The notes under the pieces: generated by a model
Seen by the model: only the letters and a program-made list of their open reading frames with translations
The model's database searches: none
What the model was told of the DNA's origin: nothing
Translations under genes and position numbers: made by a program
In this document: piece after piece, positions 7,488 through 13,595 of the stretch
Layout: every line of letters starts with the position of its first letter
How positions within the stretch are numbered: the stretch's first letter is position 1
Assembly: GCA_902787595.1 (NCBI GenBank)
Contig: CADAHD010000045.1
Location: 1-13,595 of the forward strand
DNA length: 13,595 bases
DNA from: an uncultured Lachnospiraceae bacterium
Lineage (GTDB): Bacteria; Bacillota_A; Clostridia; Lachnospirales; Lachnospiraceae
Direction: 5' to 3'

Positions 7488-8033
7488 TTACCCGAAATAT
7501 CTCTTGAGCAGTCCCTCGAACGCCTTGCCGTGACGCGCTTCATCTCTTGCCATCTCGTGTACGGTATCATGGATAGCATCCAGATTAAGCTCTTTCGCTC
7601 TCTTTGCCAGATCGGTCTTGCCTGCGGTAGCGCCGTTCTCGGCATCAACTCTCATCTCGAGATTCTTCTTTGTGGAATCGGTAACGACCTCACCTAAAAG
7701 CTCTGCAAACTTCGCCGCATGCTCTGCTTCTTCGTAAGCAGCCTTCTCGTAATACAGGCCGATCTCGGGATAACCCTCACGGAATGCTACTCTTGCCATT
7801 GCAAGATACATACCTACTTCTGAGCATTCTCCTTCAAAATTGGAACGCAGGTCTTTTACGATATCTTCGGGAACACCTGCACCCTTGCCTACCCCCACTA
7901 CATGCTCGGATGCCCATACCTTCTCGCCTGCCTGCTCTTTGAATTTCTCTGCCGGTGCATGGCATACAGGGCACTCTGCAGGGGGATTATCGCCTTCAGC
8001 AACATAACCACATACTGTACATACAAACTTCAT
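7488..8033 (-). CDS. rbr: Rubrerythrin, reverse domain order (N-terminal rubredoxin)
   Basis: A 181-residue non-haem iron protein of the reverse rubrerythrin type found in strict anaerobes, which reduces hydrogen peroxide (and indirectly oxygen) to water in the cytoplasm. The rubredoxin domain comes first, with Cys5, Cys8, Cys21 and Cys24 (CTVCG and CPVC). A four-helix ferritin-like diiron domain follows from about residue 55, with helix-2 and helix-4 ligand motifs E102-x-x-H105 (EEAEH) and E165-x-x-H168 (DEARH), plus a Glu cluster FEGECSE in helix 1. The ATG is preceded by a near-perfect AAGGAGGT at 8048-8041, seven bases away. A strong promoter and a palindromic operator-like site lie upstream, so this is the first gene of a two-gene stress operon with the flavin reductase-rubredoxin as probable electron donor. 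Confidence 0.95.
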   Translation of the reverse strand: MKFVCTVCGYVAEGDNPPAECPVCHAPAEKFKEQAGEKVWASEHVVGVGKGAGVPEDIVKDLRSNFEGECSEVGMYLAMARVAFREGYPEIGLYYEKAAYEEAEHAAKFAELLGEVVTDSTKKNLEMRVDAENGATAGKTDLAKRAKELNLDAIHDTVHEMARDEARHGKAFEGLLKRYFG

Positions 8034-8070
8034 TTGAAATACCTCCTTATAATGGATTTACATATCTGGA

Positions 8071-8099
8071 ATTATACTTTTTTTAGGGGTTTCCGTCAA
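8071..8099 (-). promoter_or_regulatory. Sigma-A type promoter of the rubrerythrin operon
   Basis: On the minus strand TTGACG (8099-8094), exactly 17 bases, then a perfect TATAAT (8076-8071). The predicted start is near A8065, giving a leader of about 32 nt that contains AAGGAGGT before the ATG at 8033. It is the best promoter in the window. Confidence 0.88.
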
Positions 8100-8113
8100 G
8101 TAACATATGTTAC
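8100..8113. promoter_or_regulatory. Palindromic operator-like site abutting the rubrerythrin -35 box
   Basis: GTAACATATGTTAC is a perfect 14-bp palindrome (GTAAC-N4-GTTAC). It touches the -35 hexamer, and its centre (8106.5) is 41.5 bases upstream of the predicted start at 8065, the classic class II position of Crp/Fnr-family activators. As I recall it, GTAAC-N4-GTTAC is the dyad proposed for HcpR, a Crp/Fnr-family nitrosative-stress regulator, in clostridia. The regulator assignment rests on that memory and on position; the palindrome itself is seen directly. Confidence 0.6.
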
Positions 8114-8158
8114 GATACAGTGCTTAATTACACATTTTAAACAGCCGTTTTCGTTTTC

Positions 8159-9859
8159 TCAGAATCTGAAGCGGTATACCCTTGCTTCATAGGGGCGGAG
8201 CATCCCATGCTGCCATTCCAACAGGTTTACTTCCTGTTTGAGACGGTCCCTGAGCCTGTCAGCCATCATCTGTGGGCCCTGGGGATAGTTGCACAGCAGC
8301 AGCTGCCCTTTCCTGCCTGCATACGACCTGGGTATCCTGAGCCGCATGGGCAGACGGCTGAATGAGCATACTATCAGATATCTGACCTTTCCCAGACTGC
8401 GCTCATACATATATACATTGGGATCCTTGGGGAAGTACTCACGATACCTGCCCAGTATCAGCGTCTTTGACTTCTTGCGGAGTTCAAGACAGCTGCGATA
8501 AAAATTCAGTATGCTTTCGGGATCCTTCTCTTCTGCCGCCACGTTAATGCGCTTATAGTTGGGGTTCACATAAAACCAGGGCTTTACCTTAGAGAAACCG
8601 CCGTTGGTATCGGCGCTCCACTGCATGGGCGTTCTTGATGAATCCCTGCTGGATAAATGGATACGCTTTAAGCGGTCTTTGATATCATCCTTAAGATGGT
8701 AACTGTTAAAATTATTCTTTGTCGATACGTCAACATACTGGTCTATGGACCACAGACGTATATTGGTCATTCCTATCTCCTGGCCCTGATAGATAAAAGG
8801 CGTGCCGCACTGGAAGATATAGCTGGCCGCCAGCATGGTGCCACTCTCACGCCAGTATTTTTCGCTGCCGTAGCGGCTGATGATCCTGGGATGATCGTGG
8901 TTTTCCAGATACAGAGCATTCCACGCCTTCCCTTCCAGAGTCTTCTGCCATTTGGTAAAAGCCTTCTTGAGTTTGACCAGCGAAAAAGGACGATGAACGT
9001 ACTCCGTATACAGACAGTCTGCCATCATATGATCAAAGCCAAACATCATATCCAGCGATCTGGTGGGACCGCTCAGATACTTCAGGGCGCTCTGCACCGT
9101 GGTCATAGGCCCCTCGCCCAGCTGGAAGCAGTCATACTCATTGCATACCTTTCTGAACTCCGCCATGTATTCATGGATATGCGGACCGTCCTTATAGTAA
9201 GGCATGCCGTTTACCGCCGGCAAAAAAGGCAGACCGTTGGGCAGGCCCTCTACTTTGGAAATAAAGTTGATAACATCTTCCCTGAAGCCGTCTACTCCCA
9301 TGTCCAGCCAGAAGCGCATGATCCCCTTTACTTCCTCTCTTACCCGGGGATTATCCATGTTAAGATCGGGCTGCTTTTTTGCAAATATATGAAGGTAATA
9401 CTGACCGCGTTGTTTATCGTATTCCCATGCCCTTCCTTCAAAAAGGCTGTACCAGTTGTTGGGTTTATCGCGCCAGATATAATAATCGCTGTAAGGATTG
9501 TCTTTTCCCTTACGGCTTTCCTTAAACCACGGATGCTCATCGGAGGTATGATTCACCACCAGATCCATGATCACCTTAAGTCCCAGTGAATGTGCCTTGT
9601 CCAGCACACGCTTAAACTGCTCCAACGTTCCGAAATCCGGATGGATGTTGCGGTAATCCGAAATATCATAACCGTAATCCGCATTGGGCGAAGGATAGAT
9701 CGGCGAAAACCAAATGCCGTCGACTCCCAGGCTCTTTACGTACTCAAGCTTATCGTATACGCCGTACAGATCGCCTATGCCGTCACCGTTGCCGTCCGCA
9801 AAGCTCCTTACCCAGATCTGGTAGAAGCTCATCTTCTTATACCAGTCGTACTTTCTCAT
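8159..9859 (-). CDS. GH13 alpha-glucosidase (oligo-1,6-glucosidase type)
   Basis: A 566-residue glycoside hydrolase family 13 enzyme with no signal peptide, so cytoplasmic. It should release glucose from the non-reducing ends of short alpha-glucans. The barrel motifs are complete: region I DLVVNH (99-104), region II GFREDVIN with nucleophile Asp195, region III QLGEG with acid/base Glu249, and region IV ENHDHPR with Asp322. DGNGDGIGD (22-30) is the usual calcium-loop sequence, and length fits the family. The residue after the nucleophile is Val196. In characterised enzymes of this group Val favours alpha-1,6 (isomaltase) and Thr favours alpha-1,4 substrates, so isomalto-oligosaccharide hydrolysis is the better guess; a dextran glucosidase is possible. 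The ATG overlaps the stop of the upstream glycosyltransferase frame as ATGA (9859-9856) with no strong ribosome site of its own, suggesting translational coupling. No convincing terminator follows. Confidence 0.92.
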   Translation of the reverse strand: MRKYDWYKKMSFYQIWVRSFADGNGDGIGDLYGVYDKLEYVKSLGVDGIWFSPIYPSPNADYGYDISDYRNIHPDFGTLEQFKRVLDKAHSLGLKVIMDLVVNHTSDEHPWFKESRKGKDNPYSDYYIWRDKPNNWYSLFEGRAWEYDKQRGQYYLHIFAKKQPDLNMDNPRVREEVKGIMRFWLDMGVDGFREDVINFISKVEGLPNGLPFLPAVNGMPYYKDGPHIHEYMAEFRKVCNEYDCFQLGEGPMTTVQSALKYLSGPTRSLDMMFGFDHMMADCLYTEYVHRPFSLVKLKKAFTKWQKTLEGKAWNALYLENHDHPRIISRYGSEKYWRESGTMLAASYIFQCGTPFIYQGQEIGMTNIRLWSIDQYVDVSTKNNFNSYHLKDDIKDRLKRIHLSSRDSSRTPMQWSADTNGGFSKVKPWFYVNPNYKRINVAAEEKDPESILNFYRSCLELRKKSKTLILGRYREYFPKDPNVYMYERSLGKVRYLIVCSFSRLPMRLRIPRSYAGRKGQLLLCNYPQGPQMMADRLRDRLKQEVNLLEWQHGMLRPYEARVYRFRF

Positions 9860-10893
9860 TCGTCGCTGCCTTTCTTTCCCAGTCCTTCCCTGATGCCTTC
9901 TTCAGCTATTTTAAGCCCGTTCTTTACGCTGTTCTTTATGCCTAACGCAGCTTTCCCGCCCAGCTCCAGCGCATTGGATCCAAACTCCTTTACGCCCGCA
10001 GGTATCATCTCTTTGAAATCCGCGACATTCTCTATCATGCCGCCATAGATATTTCTGGGCACGGAGAATATCTTTTCCGTGACTTTTGCCACTTCTCCGG
10101 CTGCCTCCAGGATAAAATCCGAAGCTCCTCTCTTTCTCTTAGCCAGAGTACCGTCTTTAGCCATGCCAAGCAGCTCCTTATACCGTGAGTATGCATCGCG
10201 GGTAGCCTGTTCCCACGAGATATAGATCTCATCCATGGCGTTCTGTCCAACCTGATGCATGCATTCGGGATCGGCGCAGACATCTGCCAGCAGCATTGCC
10301 ATCGACTGCGCGGTCTCCTCGATGATATAACCGTTCCTGCTATGGCTTATGCCTTCTGCCGCGCAGGAATCTTTGATCAGCACGCTCGCAAGACCGCAGG
10401 CCGCTGCCTCTCTGACCACTATGCCGTTTGTGTCATATACCGAAGGGAACAGGAACAGGTCGGCCCTGGAATTCCATGCTCTTAACTTCTCCCTGTCTCT
10501 TATGGGTCCGGTGAATATGATCTTTCCTTTTACTCCGTCTGCAGCTTTCATGGACGAAACCTTTCCATCCTCACCCACGATATCGAGCGAAAGGCCCAGA
10601 TCCCTTACCTTCTGCTGCATTTCCTCTGCATCGGCGCCTCCGCCTATAAATACCATGCGGAAATCGGTTCCCATATCCGAGAGCATTTTCATGGCGTCTA
10701 TGATCAGCGGCAGTCCTTTATATTTCATCATTCTTCCTACAAACAGAAATACCGGGATGCCTCCGGGCAGATCATGATCCTTTGTAGCTTCCTTTATCTT
10801 ATCCTGTGATACTTTTCCTTTGGGGAAATCCACGCCGTTGCTGACCACGCGGTACTCTCCCTGCTCCCTGCGACACGACCCATACATCATCAC
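9856..10893 (-). CDS. C-terminal fragment of a GT4 glycosyltransferase
   Basis: A 345-codon frame whose first codons (GTG at 10893, MMMYGSCRR) are a shifted reading of the N-terminal domain; genuine family sequence starts at GEYRVVSNGVDF. It carries the donor-binding half: FVGRMMKYKG (51-60), IIFTGPI (125-131) and FPSVYDTNGIVVREAAACGL (149-168), with the GT4 EX7E-type segment around Glu162. After about residue 245 an 100-residue basic and amphipathic tail follows (for example VKEFGSNALELGGKAALGIKN), unusual for a minimal GT4 and perhaps a membrane-surface anchor. There is no ribosome site before the GTG, so it is unlikely to be made as a separate protein unless ribosomes reinitiate. Its stop overlaps the GH13 start as ATGA. 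Confidence 0.7.
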   Translation of the reverse strand: MMMYGSCRREQGEYRVVSNGVDFPKGKVSQDKIKEATKDHDLPGGIPVFLFVGRMMKYKGLPLIIDAMKMLSDMGTDFRMVFIGGGADAEEMQQKVRDLGLSLDIVGEDGKVSSMKAADGVKGKIIFTGPIRDREKLRAWNSRADLFLFPSVYDTNGIVVREAAACGLASVLIKDSCAAEGISHSRNGYIIEETAQSMAMLLADVCADPECMHQVGQNAMDEIYISWEQATRDAYSRYKELLGMAKDGTLAKRKRGASDFILEAAGEVAKVTEKIFSVPRNIYGGMIENVADFKEMIPAGVKEFGSNALELGGKAALGIKNSVKNGLKIAEEGIREGLGKKGSDE

Positions 10894-11344
10894 AGGCCGA
10901 TATATTATTCACCATGATCTTTATGGTTTCCTTCTGGATAAAACCTTCGCCGACGGCCCTGGTTATATCCACATCGAATTTGGTGTGGTAAGTAAATACT
11001 ATCGGAGCCCCGGTCTCATTCTGCAGTATCCTGGCCATGATAGTAGATGCCGCGGGGCAGTGGCTGTGGATTATATCCGGCTTAAATGTAGCCATCTCCC
11101 CGATCTCCTTCATGGCAAGGGGATTGCCGGTACGGTAACCGGAAATAAAACCGGTGGTATCCATGCTGGGATAAGCCACCACCTTATAAGGATAATGATC
11201 ATAATCCGTATCCGGGTAACGCGGCGTGCCTACCAGTACATTTGCGCCCAGGGTTTCCGTCATTATCCTTCCGTAATTCATTACTACATTTGCAACTCCG
11301 TCGATAACCGGCGGGAAGGAATCATTAAGTAAGCATACATTCAT
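10799..11344 (-). CDS. N-terminal fragment of a GT4 glycosyltransferase
   Basis: As written this frame makes 181 residues: about 158 belong to the N-terminal Rossmann domain of a GT4 enzyme and the last 23 or so are out-of-frame read-through. Visible motifs are the opening MNVCLLNDSFPPVIDGVANVV, with the glycine loop GVANV that contacts substrate, then PDIIHSHCPAAS (about 89-100) and the YHTKFD strand. The pattern is that of GT4 enzymes such as diacylglycerol glucosyltransferases, which add a sugar to a membrane lipid; the acceptor is not proven. The ATG has a GGAGGT ribosome site eight bases upstream and a promoter at 11368-11396, so this fragment should still be transcribed and translated. 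It lacks the donor-binding domain and would be inactive alone. Confidence 0.7.
   Translation of the reverse strand: MNVCLLNDSFPPVIDGVANVVMNYGRIMTETLGANVLVGTPRYPDTDYDHYPYKVVAYPSMDTTGFISGYRTGNPLAMKEIGEMATFKPDIIHSHCPAASTIMARILQNETGAPIVFTYHTKFDVDITRAVGEGFIQKETIKIMVNNISACDDVWVVSQGAGRVPRGQQRRGFPQRKSITG
10858..10871 (-). repeat. Tandem 7-bp repeat at the frameshift point
   Basis: On the minus strand GCAGGGA occurs twice back to back (10871-10865 and 10864-10858), followed by GAGTAC. Removing one copy would join the two glycosyltransferase frames (TCG CAG GGA GAG TAC), but would still leave the expected helix residues absent. Confidence 0.85.
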
Positions 11345-11367
11345 TTTGTTATACCTCCGTTGATATG

Positions 11368-11396
11368 ATTATAGACCTTTATCCGGATTTCTCCAA
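11368..11396 (-). promoter_or_regulatory. Promoter of the split glycosyltransferase gene
   Basis: On the minus strand TTGGAG (11396-11391), 17 bases, then a perfect TATAAT (11373-11368). It sits about 24 bases before the ATG at 11344, with GGAGGT in between. It lies immediately downstream of the ybaK-like gene, so the glycosyltransferase and glucosidase genes can be transcribed separately from the genes to the right. Confidence 0.75.
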
Positions 11397-11410
11397 CCCT
11401 TCCGGCTTTT

Positions 11411-11884
11411 TTAAACGATATCTGCAAACCCGCAGCCTACGGTCTTTATCAGATCCTGCGGTGATAATTCTATCTGAGCGCCTACCTTTCCTGCGCTTAC
11501 AAATATTTTTTCAAAAGCCGACGCGCTCTCATGCACAAATGTTTTAAAGGGTTTTTTCATGCCTACAGGCGAACAGCCCCCATGAACATAACCGGTCAGC
11601 GGCAGCAGTTCCTTCTGTTTGATCATGGCTATCGCCTTTTCCCCTGCCGCCTTTGCCGCTTTCTTAAGATCCAGCTCTTCTTTGACCGGAACCACAAATA
11701 CAAAGTATGTTCCGCTCTTCCCCTGGGTCACCAGAGTCTTAAAAACATGTTCGGGATCCTCATTAAGTATGGCCGCTATCTCTTCACCGCTCATCGCAGC
11801 ATCCGGCTCATAAAAATGCGCCTCGTATTGTATCTTTTTCTGATCGAGTATTCTCATTACATTGGTTTTATCTGTTGCTCCCAT
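11411..11884 (-). CDS. ybaK: YbaK/EbsC-family Cys-tRNA(Pro) deacylase
   Basis: A 157-residue protein of the YbaK/aminoacyl-tRNA deacylase family, which hydrolyses cysteine mischarged on tRNA(Pro) and so protects the proteome; it acts in the cytoplasm on its own. The invariant Lys49 lies in HVFKTLV (47-53), and the GYVHGGCSPVGMKKP segment (98-112) holds the GGxSPxG loop that positions the tRNA end. Length matches the family (about 155-160). The frame extends further upstream to an ATG at 11926, but AGGAGG sits six bases before the ATG at 11884 and leaves no spacing for the one at 11890, so 11884 (MGATDKTNV) is the start. The gene follows the metallophosphoesterase after 111 bp (11885-11995). 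I find no clear promoter or terminator in that gap, only short palindromes. Confidence 0.93.
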   Translation of the reverse strand: MGATDKTNVMRILDQKKIQYEAHFYEPDAAMSGEEIAAILNEDPEHVFKTLVTQGKSGTYFVFVVPVKEELDLKKAAKAAGEKAIAMIKQKELLPLTGYVHGGCSPVGMKKPFKTFVHESASAFEKIFVSAGKVGAQIELSPQDLIKTVGCGFADIV

Positions 11885-11995
11885 TATCATCCTCCTGTTA
11901 AAGCATATGTCCGATCCGCTTATCATGACAGCCCGCTCTGCATTGCATATGCCGCGGCTGCAGATCGGAAACGGCAGTCAATTTCGCTTACGGCT

Positions 11996-12730
11996 TTAAG
12001 TCGCGTACTCCCACGCATGGCTTACGGTATCCACGATAACCAGCCGCGCATTGCCGAAAGCTGTGCCGTCTGAATAAGTTGAGAAATTATCTACCGAAAG
12101 GCTGTTATCCCGCTGAAACGCTTCTTCCACCGGGGTATGCCCCACAACCTGAAAATATTTATCCTGTTTGAACAGACAATTATAACCATGCTGGAAACGC
12201 AGCCATATGGGTGATGCATCATTCCACAGATACTCCGCTCCGTTCACATCGTCCACCATACGGTTTACGCAGGCTGTCACCGCATCCATATCAAGCGGAT
12301 CCACAAACTCATCCGCATAGGACGGGATAAGCGTATCGACAAAGTATCTGCTGAGTCCGGCATGCGAAAAAAGCGTATCATCAATACGGTGAATAACAGC
12401 CAGGCGCTCTCCCGCTGCCTCCTTTATGCGCTCAATCCCCTTCTGCACGGTGGACATCATATGCAGCGAAAAGCCGCTCTCAAAGAACATATAAAGATAG
12501 CTGATATCGTGATTTCCGTAGCATAAAAAAGCTTCCTTATGCTTTGCGGCAAATTCTGCCACACGATCCAGCGTTTTCTCATAAAGCTCTTTATCATTTC
12601 CCTTGCCCCAGTCATCCACATAATCACCAAGGCAGACTATATTATCATATTTTCCTTTGTCCACGCTCTCCGCCAGATCAAACATCTGCGTTTTTAAGTG
12701 GACATCCGGGATCACAAGTACACGGCTCAT
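11996..12730 (-). CDS. Calcineurin-like metallophosphoesterase
   Basis: A 244-residue cytoplasmic phosphoesterase with the full set of dimetal motifs of the PPP/calcineurin-like fold: PDVH (Asp9, His11), GDYVDDWG (Asp36), GNHD (72-75), FSHAG (His123) and GHTP (His198). It resembles bacterial serine/threonine-phosphatase-like or ApaH-like enzymes; the substrate (phosphoprotein, dinucleotide or sugar phosphate) cannot be told. There is no signal peptide or membrane segment. The ATG at 12730 overlaps the stop codon of the upstream glycosyltransferase gene as ATGA (12730-12727), and there is no separate strong ribosome site, so translation is probably coupled. That ties its expression to glycan synthesis but does not prove a shared pathway. 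Confidence 0.9.
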   Translation of the reverse strand: MSRVLVIPDVHLKTQMFDLAESVDKGKYDNIVCLGDYVDDWGKGNDKELYEKTLDRVAEFAAKHKEAFLCYGNHDISYLYMFFESGFSLHMMSTVQKGIERIKEAAGERLAVIHRIDDTLFSHAGLSRYFVDTLIPSYADEFVDPLDMDAVTACVNRMVDDVNGAEYLWNDASPIWLRFQHGYNCLFKQDKYFQVVGHTPVEEAFQRDNSLSVDNFSTYSDGTAFGNARLVIVDTVSHAWEYAT

Positions 12731-13595
12731 TTCTTATCTTCCTCTATCAGTTCACGCCACTGCCCTATTATCTTTTCGGCAGAAAAGCGTTCCACGCACT
12801 CCTCAGCCAGGCTCAGATATTTCTGTCTGAAAACCTCGTCAAACATCAGCCTGCTTATCCCTTCCTCCAAAAGCTTTTCCTTGGGGCTTAAGCCCCCGCG
12901 GCGTTCTTCATTTGCACAGGAGGGAACCAGCAGACCATACTTGGCATATTCGATATCGCCCTCAGTCTTTTTATATATATCGGTATCCGGGGCCAGTACC
13001 TCTCTTGGTCCGGAAGGTATATCCACGGAAACTATCGGAAGGCCGCAGGCAGCAGCCTCTATAAGCACCATTGGCAGTCCTTCAAAATCCGATACCAGAG
13101 CAAACACCGATGCAGCAGCCATGTAAGGAAACGGATTGCCTACCTCTCCGGGCATATAGATATTCCCTCTAAGCCCCAGATCGGAAGCCAGTTCTTCCAA
13201 TGCCTGCCGCTCATCACCTTCTCCCAGTATCACCAGCCCGACATTTTTACCGTTAGCCCTCAGATCCTGAAGCACCCTTATAAGCCTGTCCTGCGCCTTC
13301 ATATGCGTAAGCCGTCCCACGGTTATCAGTATCTTTTTATGCCTGCTGTAGAATCCGGCAGCCTCCGAAGGCAGCTCCTCCATTCTGAGACTCTTAGTCT
13401 TTTCCAGATCCGCAAAATTATATATGCACTGCAGCTTTTTCTTTTTTACGCCAAAGCTCGCGGCCATATCCGCTGCCGCCATGCGCGACACGCATACATA
13501 CTTATCCGCGCCGTTTCCGATAAAACGGTGAAGGCTCTTATTGACAAAGCTTCCGGATTCGCACATGGACGGCATGCTGTGATATACGCATATCA
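12727..13595 (-). CDS. GT4 glycosyltransferase, C-terminal part (start beyond the right edge)
   Basis: The frame is open at the window edge: before the first internal ATG (13575) it reads ICVYHS, which fits the middle of a GT4 enzyme, so the true start lies outside. About 289 residues are present. Visible motifs are ADKYVCVSRMAAADM after the interdomain region, the donor-domain opening ILITVGRLTHMKAQD, VILGEGDERQ, NIYMPGEV, and SDFEGLPMVLIEAAACGLPIVS with the EX7E-type glutamates, then IPSGPREVL. The SGPREVL ending is common among GT4 enzymes that extend undecaprenyl-linked or capsular glycans with galactose or N-acetylhexosamine, so a surface-polysaccharide role is the best guess; sugar specificity is unknown. 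The metallophosphoesterase gene overlaps its stop by four bases. Confidence 0.9.
   Translation of the reverse strand, partial: ICVYHSMPSMCESGSFVNKSLHRFIGNGADKYVCVSRMAAADMAASFGVKKKKLQCIYNFADLEKTKSLRMEELPSEAAGFYSRHKKILITVGRLTHMKAQDRLIRVLQDLRANGKNVGLVILGEGDERQALEELASDLGLRGNIYMPGEVGNPFPYMAAASVFALVSDFEGLPMVLIEAAACGLPIVSVDIPSGPREVLAPDTDIYKKTEGDIEYAKYGLLVPSCANEERRGGLSPKEKLLEEGISRLMFDEVFRQKYLSLAEECVERFSAEKIIGQWRELIEEDKK

Larger units (their letters stand above)
9856..11344 (-). pseudogene. GT4 glycosyltransferase gene split by a frameshift
   Basis: Two overlapping minus-strand frames together make one GT4 glycosyltransferase with its N-terminal acceptor half and C-terminal nucleotide-sugar half in the right order. 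The span is 1489 bases, not a multiple of three. The frames cross near 10858-10871, where GCAGGGA occurs twice in tandem. In the N-terminal frame the family-like run DDVWVVSQGAG turns into a non-family tail; the other frame resumes with GEYRVVSNGVDFPKG. By memory of homologues, about nine or ten residues that normally sit between VSxGAG and the GxY strand are missing. That fits a small deletion between CAGGG repeats rather than programmed frameshifting. It may be a true lesion or an assembly error. Confidence 0.75.

Noticed and set aside
6891..7697. 268-codon open frame on the plus strand
   Set aside because: It is antisense across both the flavin reductase-rubredoxin and rubrerythrin genes, which are certain; the composition is that of a shadow frame.
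8696..9589. 297-codon open frame on the plus strand
   Set aside because: It lies fully antisense to the GH13 gene, whose catalytic motifs are complete; its predicted protein has no recognisable motif and it has no ribosome site.
10799..10893. Programmed ribosomal frameshift in the GT4 gene
   Set aside because: There is no slippery heptamer of the usual A/T-rich kind with a stimulatory structure, and expected family residues are absent at the join, which favours a deletion.
11383..11412. Plus-strand terminator-like hairpin (CCGGA/TCCGG followed by CTTTTTT)
   Set aside because: The stem is only five pairs with a 13-base loop, there is no plus-strand gene to terminate, and it overlaps the -35 box of the minus-strand promoter and the ybaK stop codon.
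11885..11995. Short palindromes (GCATATGC, CCGCGG, CTGCAG) upstream of the ybaK-like gene
   Set aside because: They are six- to eight-base chance-level palindromes, do not form one coherent dyad, and no promoter could be matched to them.

Overview
The window looks like a chromosomal segment of an obligately anaerobic Firmicute, most likely a clostridium near the Lachnospiraceae. That is an inference from gene content: a class III fructose-1,6-bisphosphatase, a reverse-type rubrerythrin, a flavin reductase-rubredoxin fusion, a Gram-positive lipoteichoic-acid-synthase-like enzyme, and strong AGGAGG ribosome sites. No tRNA, rRNA, CRISPR array, insertion sequence or phage gene was seen. Genes are tightly packed, with several stop/start overlaps or near-overlaps.

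Layout. Positions 1-100 hold the first 33 codons of a minus-strand membrane protein that leaves the window. A 124-bp divergent intergenic region separates it from the only substantial plus-strand gene, a five-helix LTA-synthase/sulfatase-like enzyme (225-2366). Everything after that is on the minus strand. Read in the direction of transcription (right to left) the order is: GT4 glycosyltransferase (partial, from 13595), metallophosphoesterase, YbaK-type Cys-tRNA(Pro) deacylase, a broken GT4 glycosyltransferase, a GH13 alpha-glucosidase, rubrerythrin, flavin reductase-rubredoxin, fructose-1,6-bisphosphatase, an ABC ATPase carrying an N-terminal membrane domain, and its ABC-2/ABCG-like permease. 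The permease overlaps the plus-strand sulfatase gene tail to tail by 33 bp.

Three functional groups stand out. (i) Glycan and envelope genes: two GT4 enzymes, the GH13 glucosidase and the LTA-synthase-like enzyme. The second GT4 gene is split by a frameshift next to a 7-bp tandem repeat and is joined to the glucosidase by an ATGA overlap, so the lesion may also lower glucosidase expression. (ii) A two-gene oxidative/nitrosative stress operon (rubrerythrin plus flavin reductase-rubredoxin). It has an excellent promoter (TTGACG-N17-TATAAT), and a perfect 14-bp palindrome GTAACATATGTTAC is centred near -41.5, where a Crp/Fnr-type activator would sit. It ends in a strong hairpin terminator. (iii) fbp with a two-gene ABCG-like transporter directly downstream; the transporter ribosome site overlaps the fbp stop codon.

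The best leads are the stress-operon operator, the split GT4 gene, the DUF5684-like membrane domain fused to an ABC ATPase beside fbp, and two terminator placements: one hidden antisense inside the sulfatase coding region, and one only about 18 bp upstream of the fbp start. Family assignments come from motifs read by eye; no database search was run.
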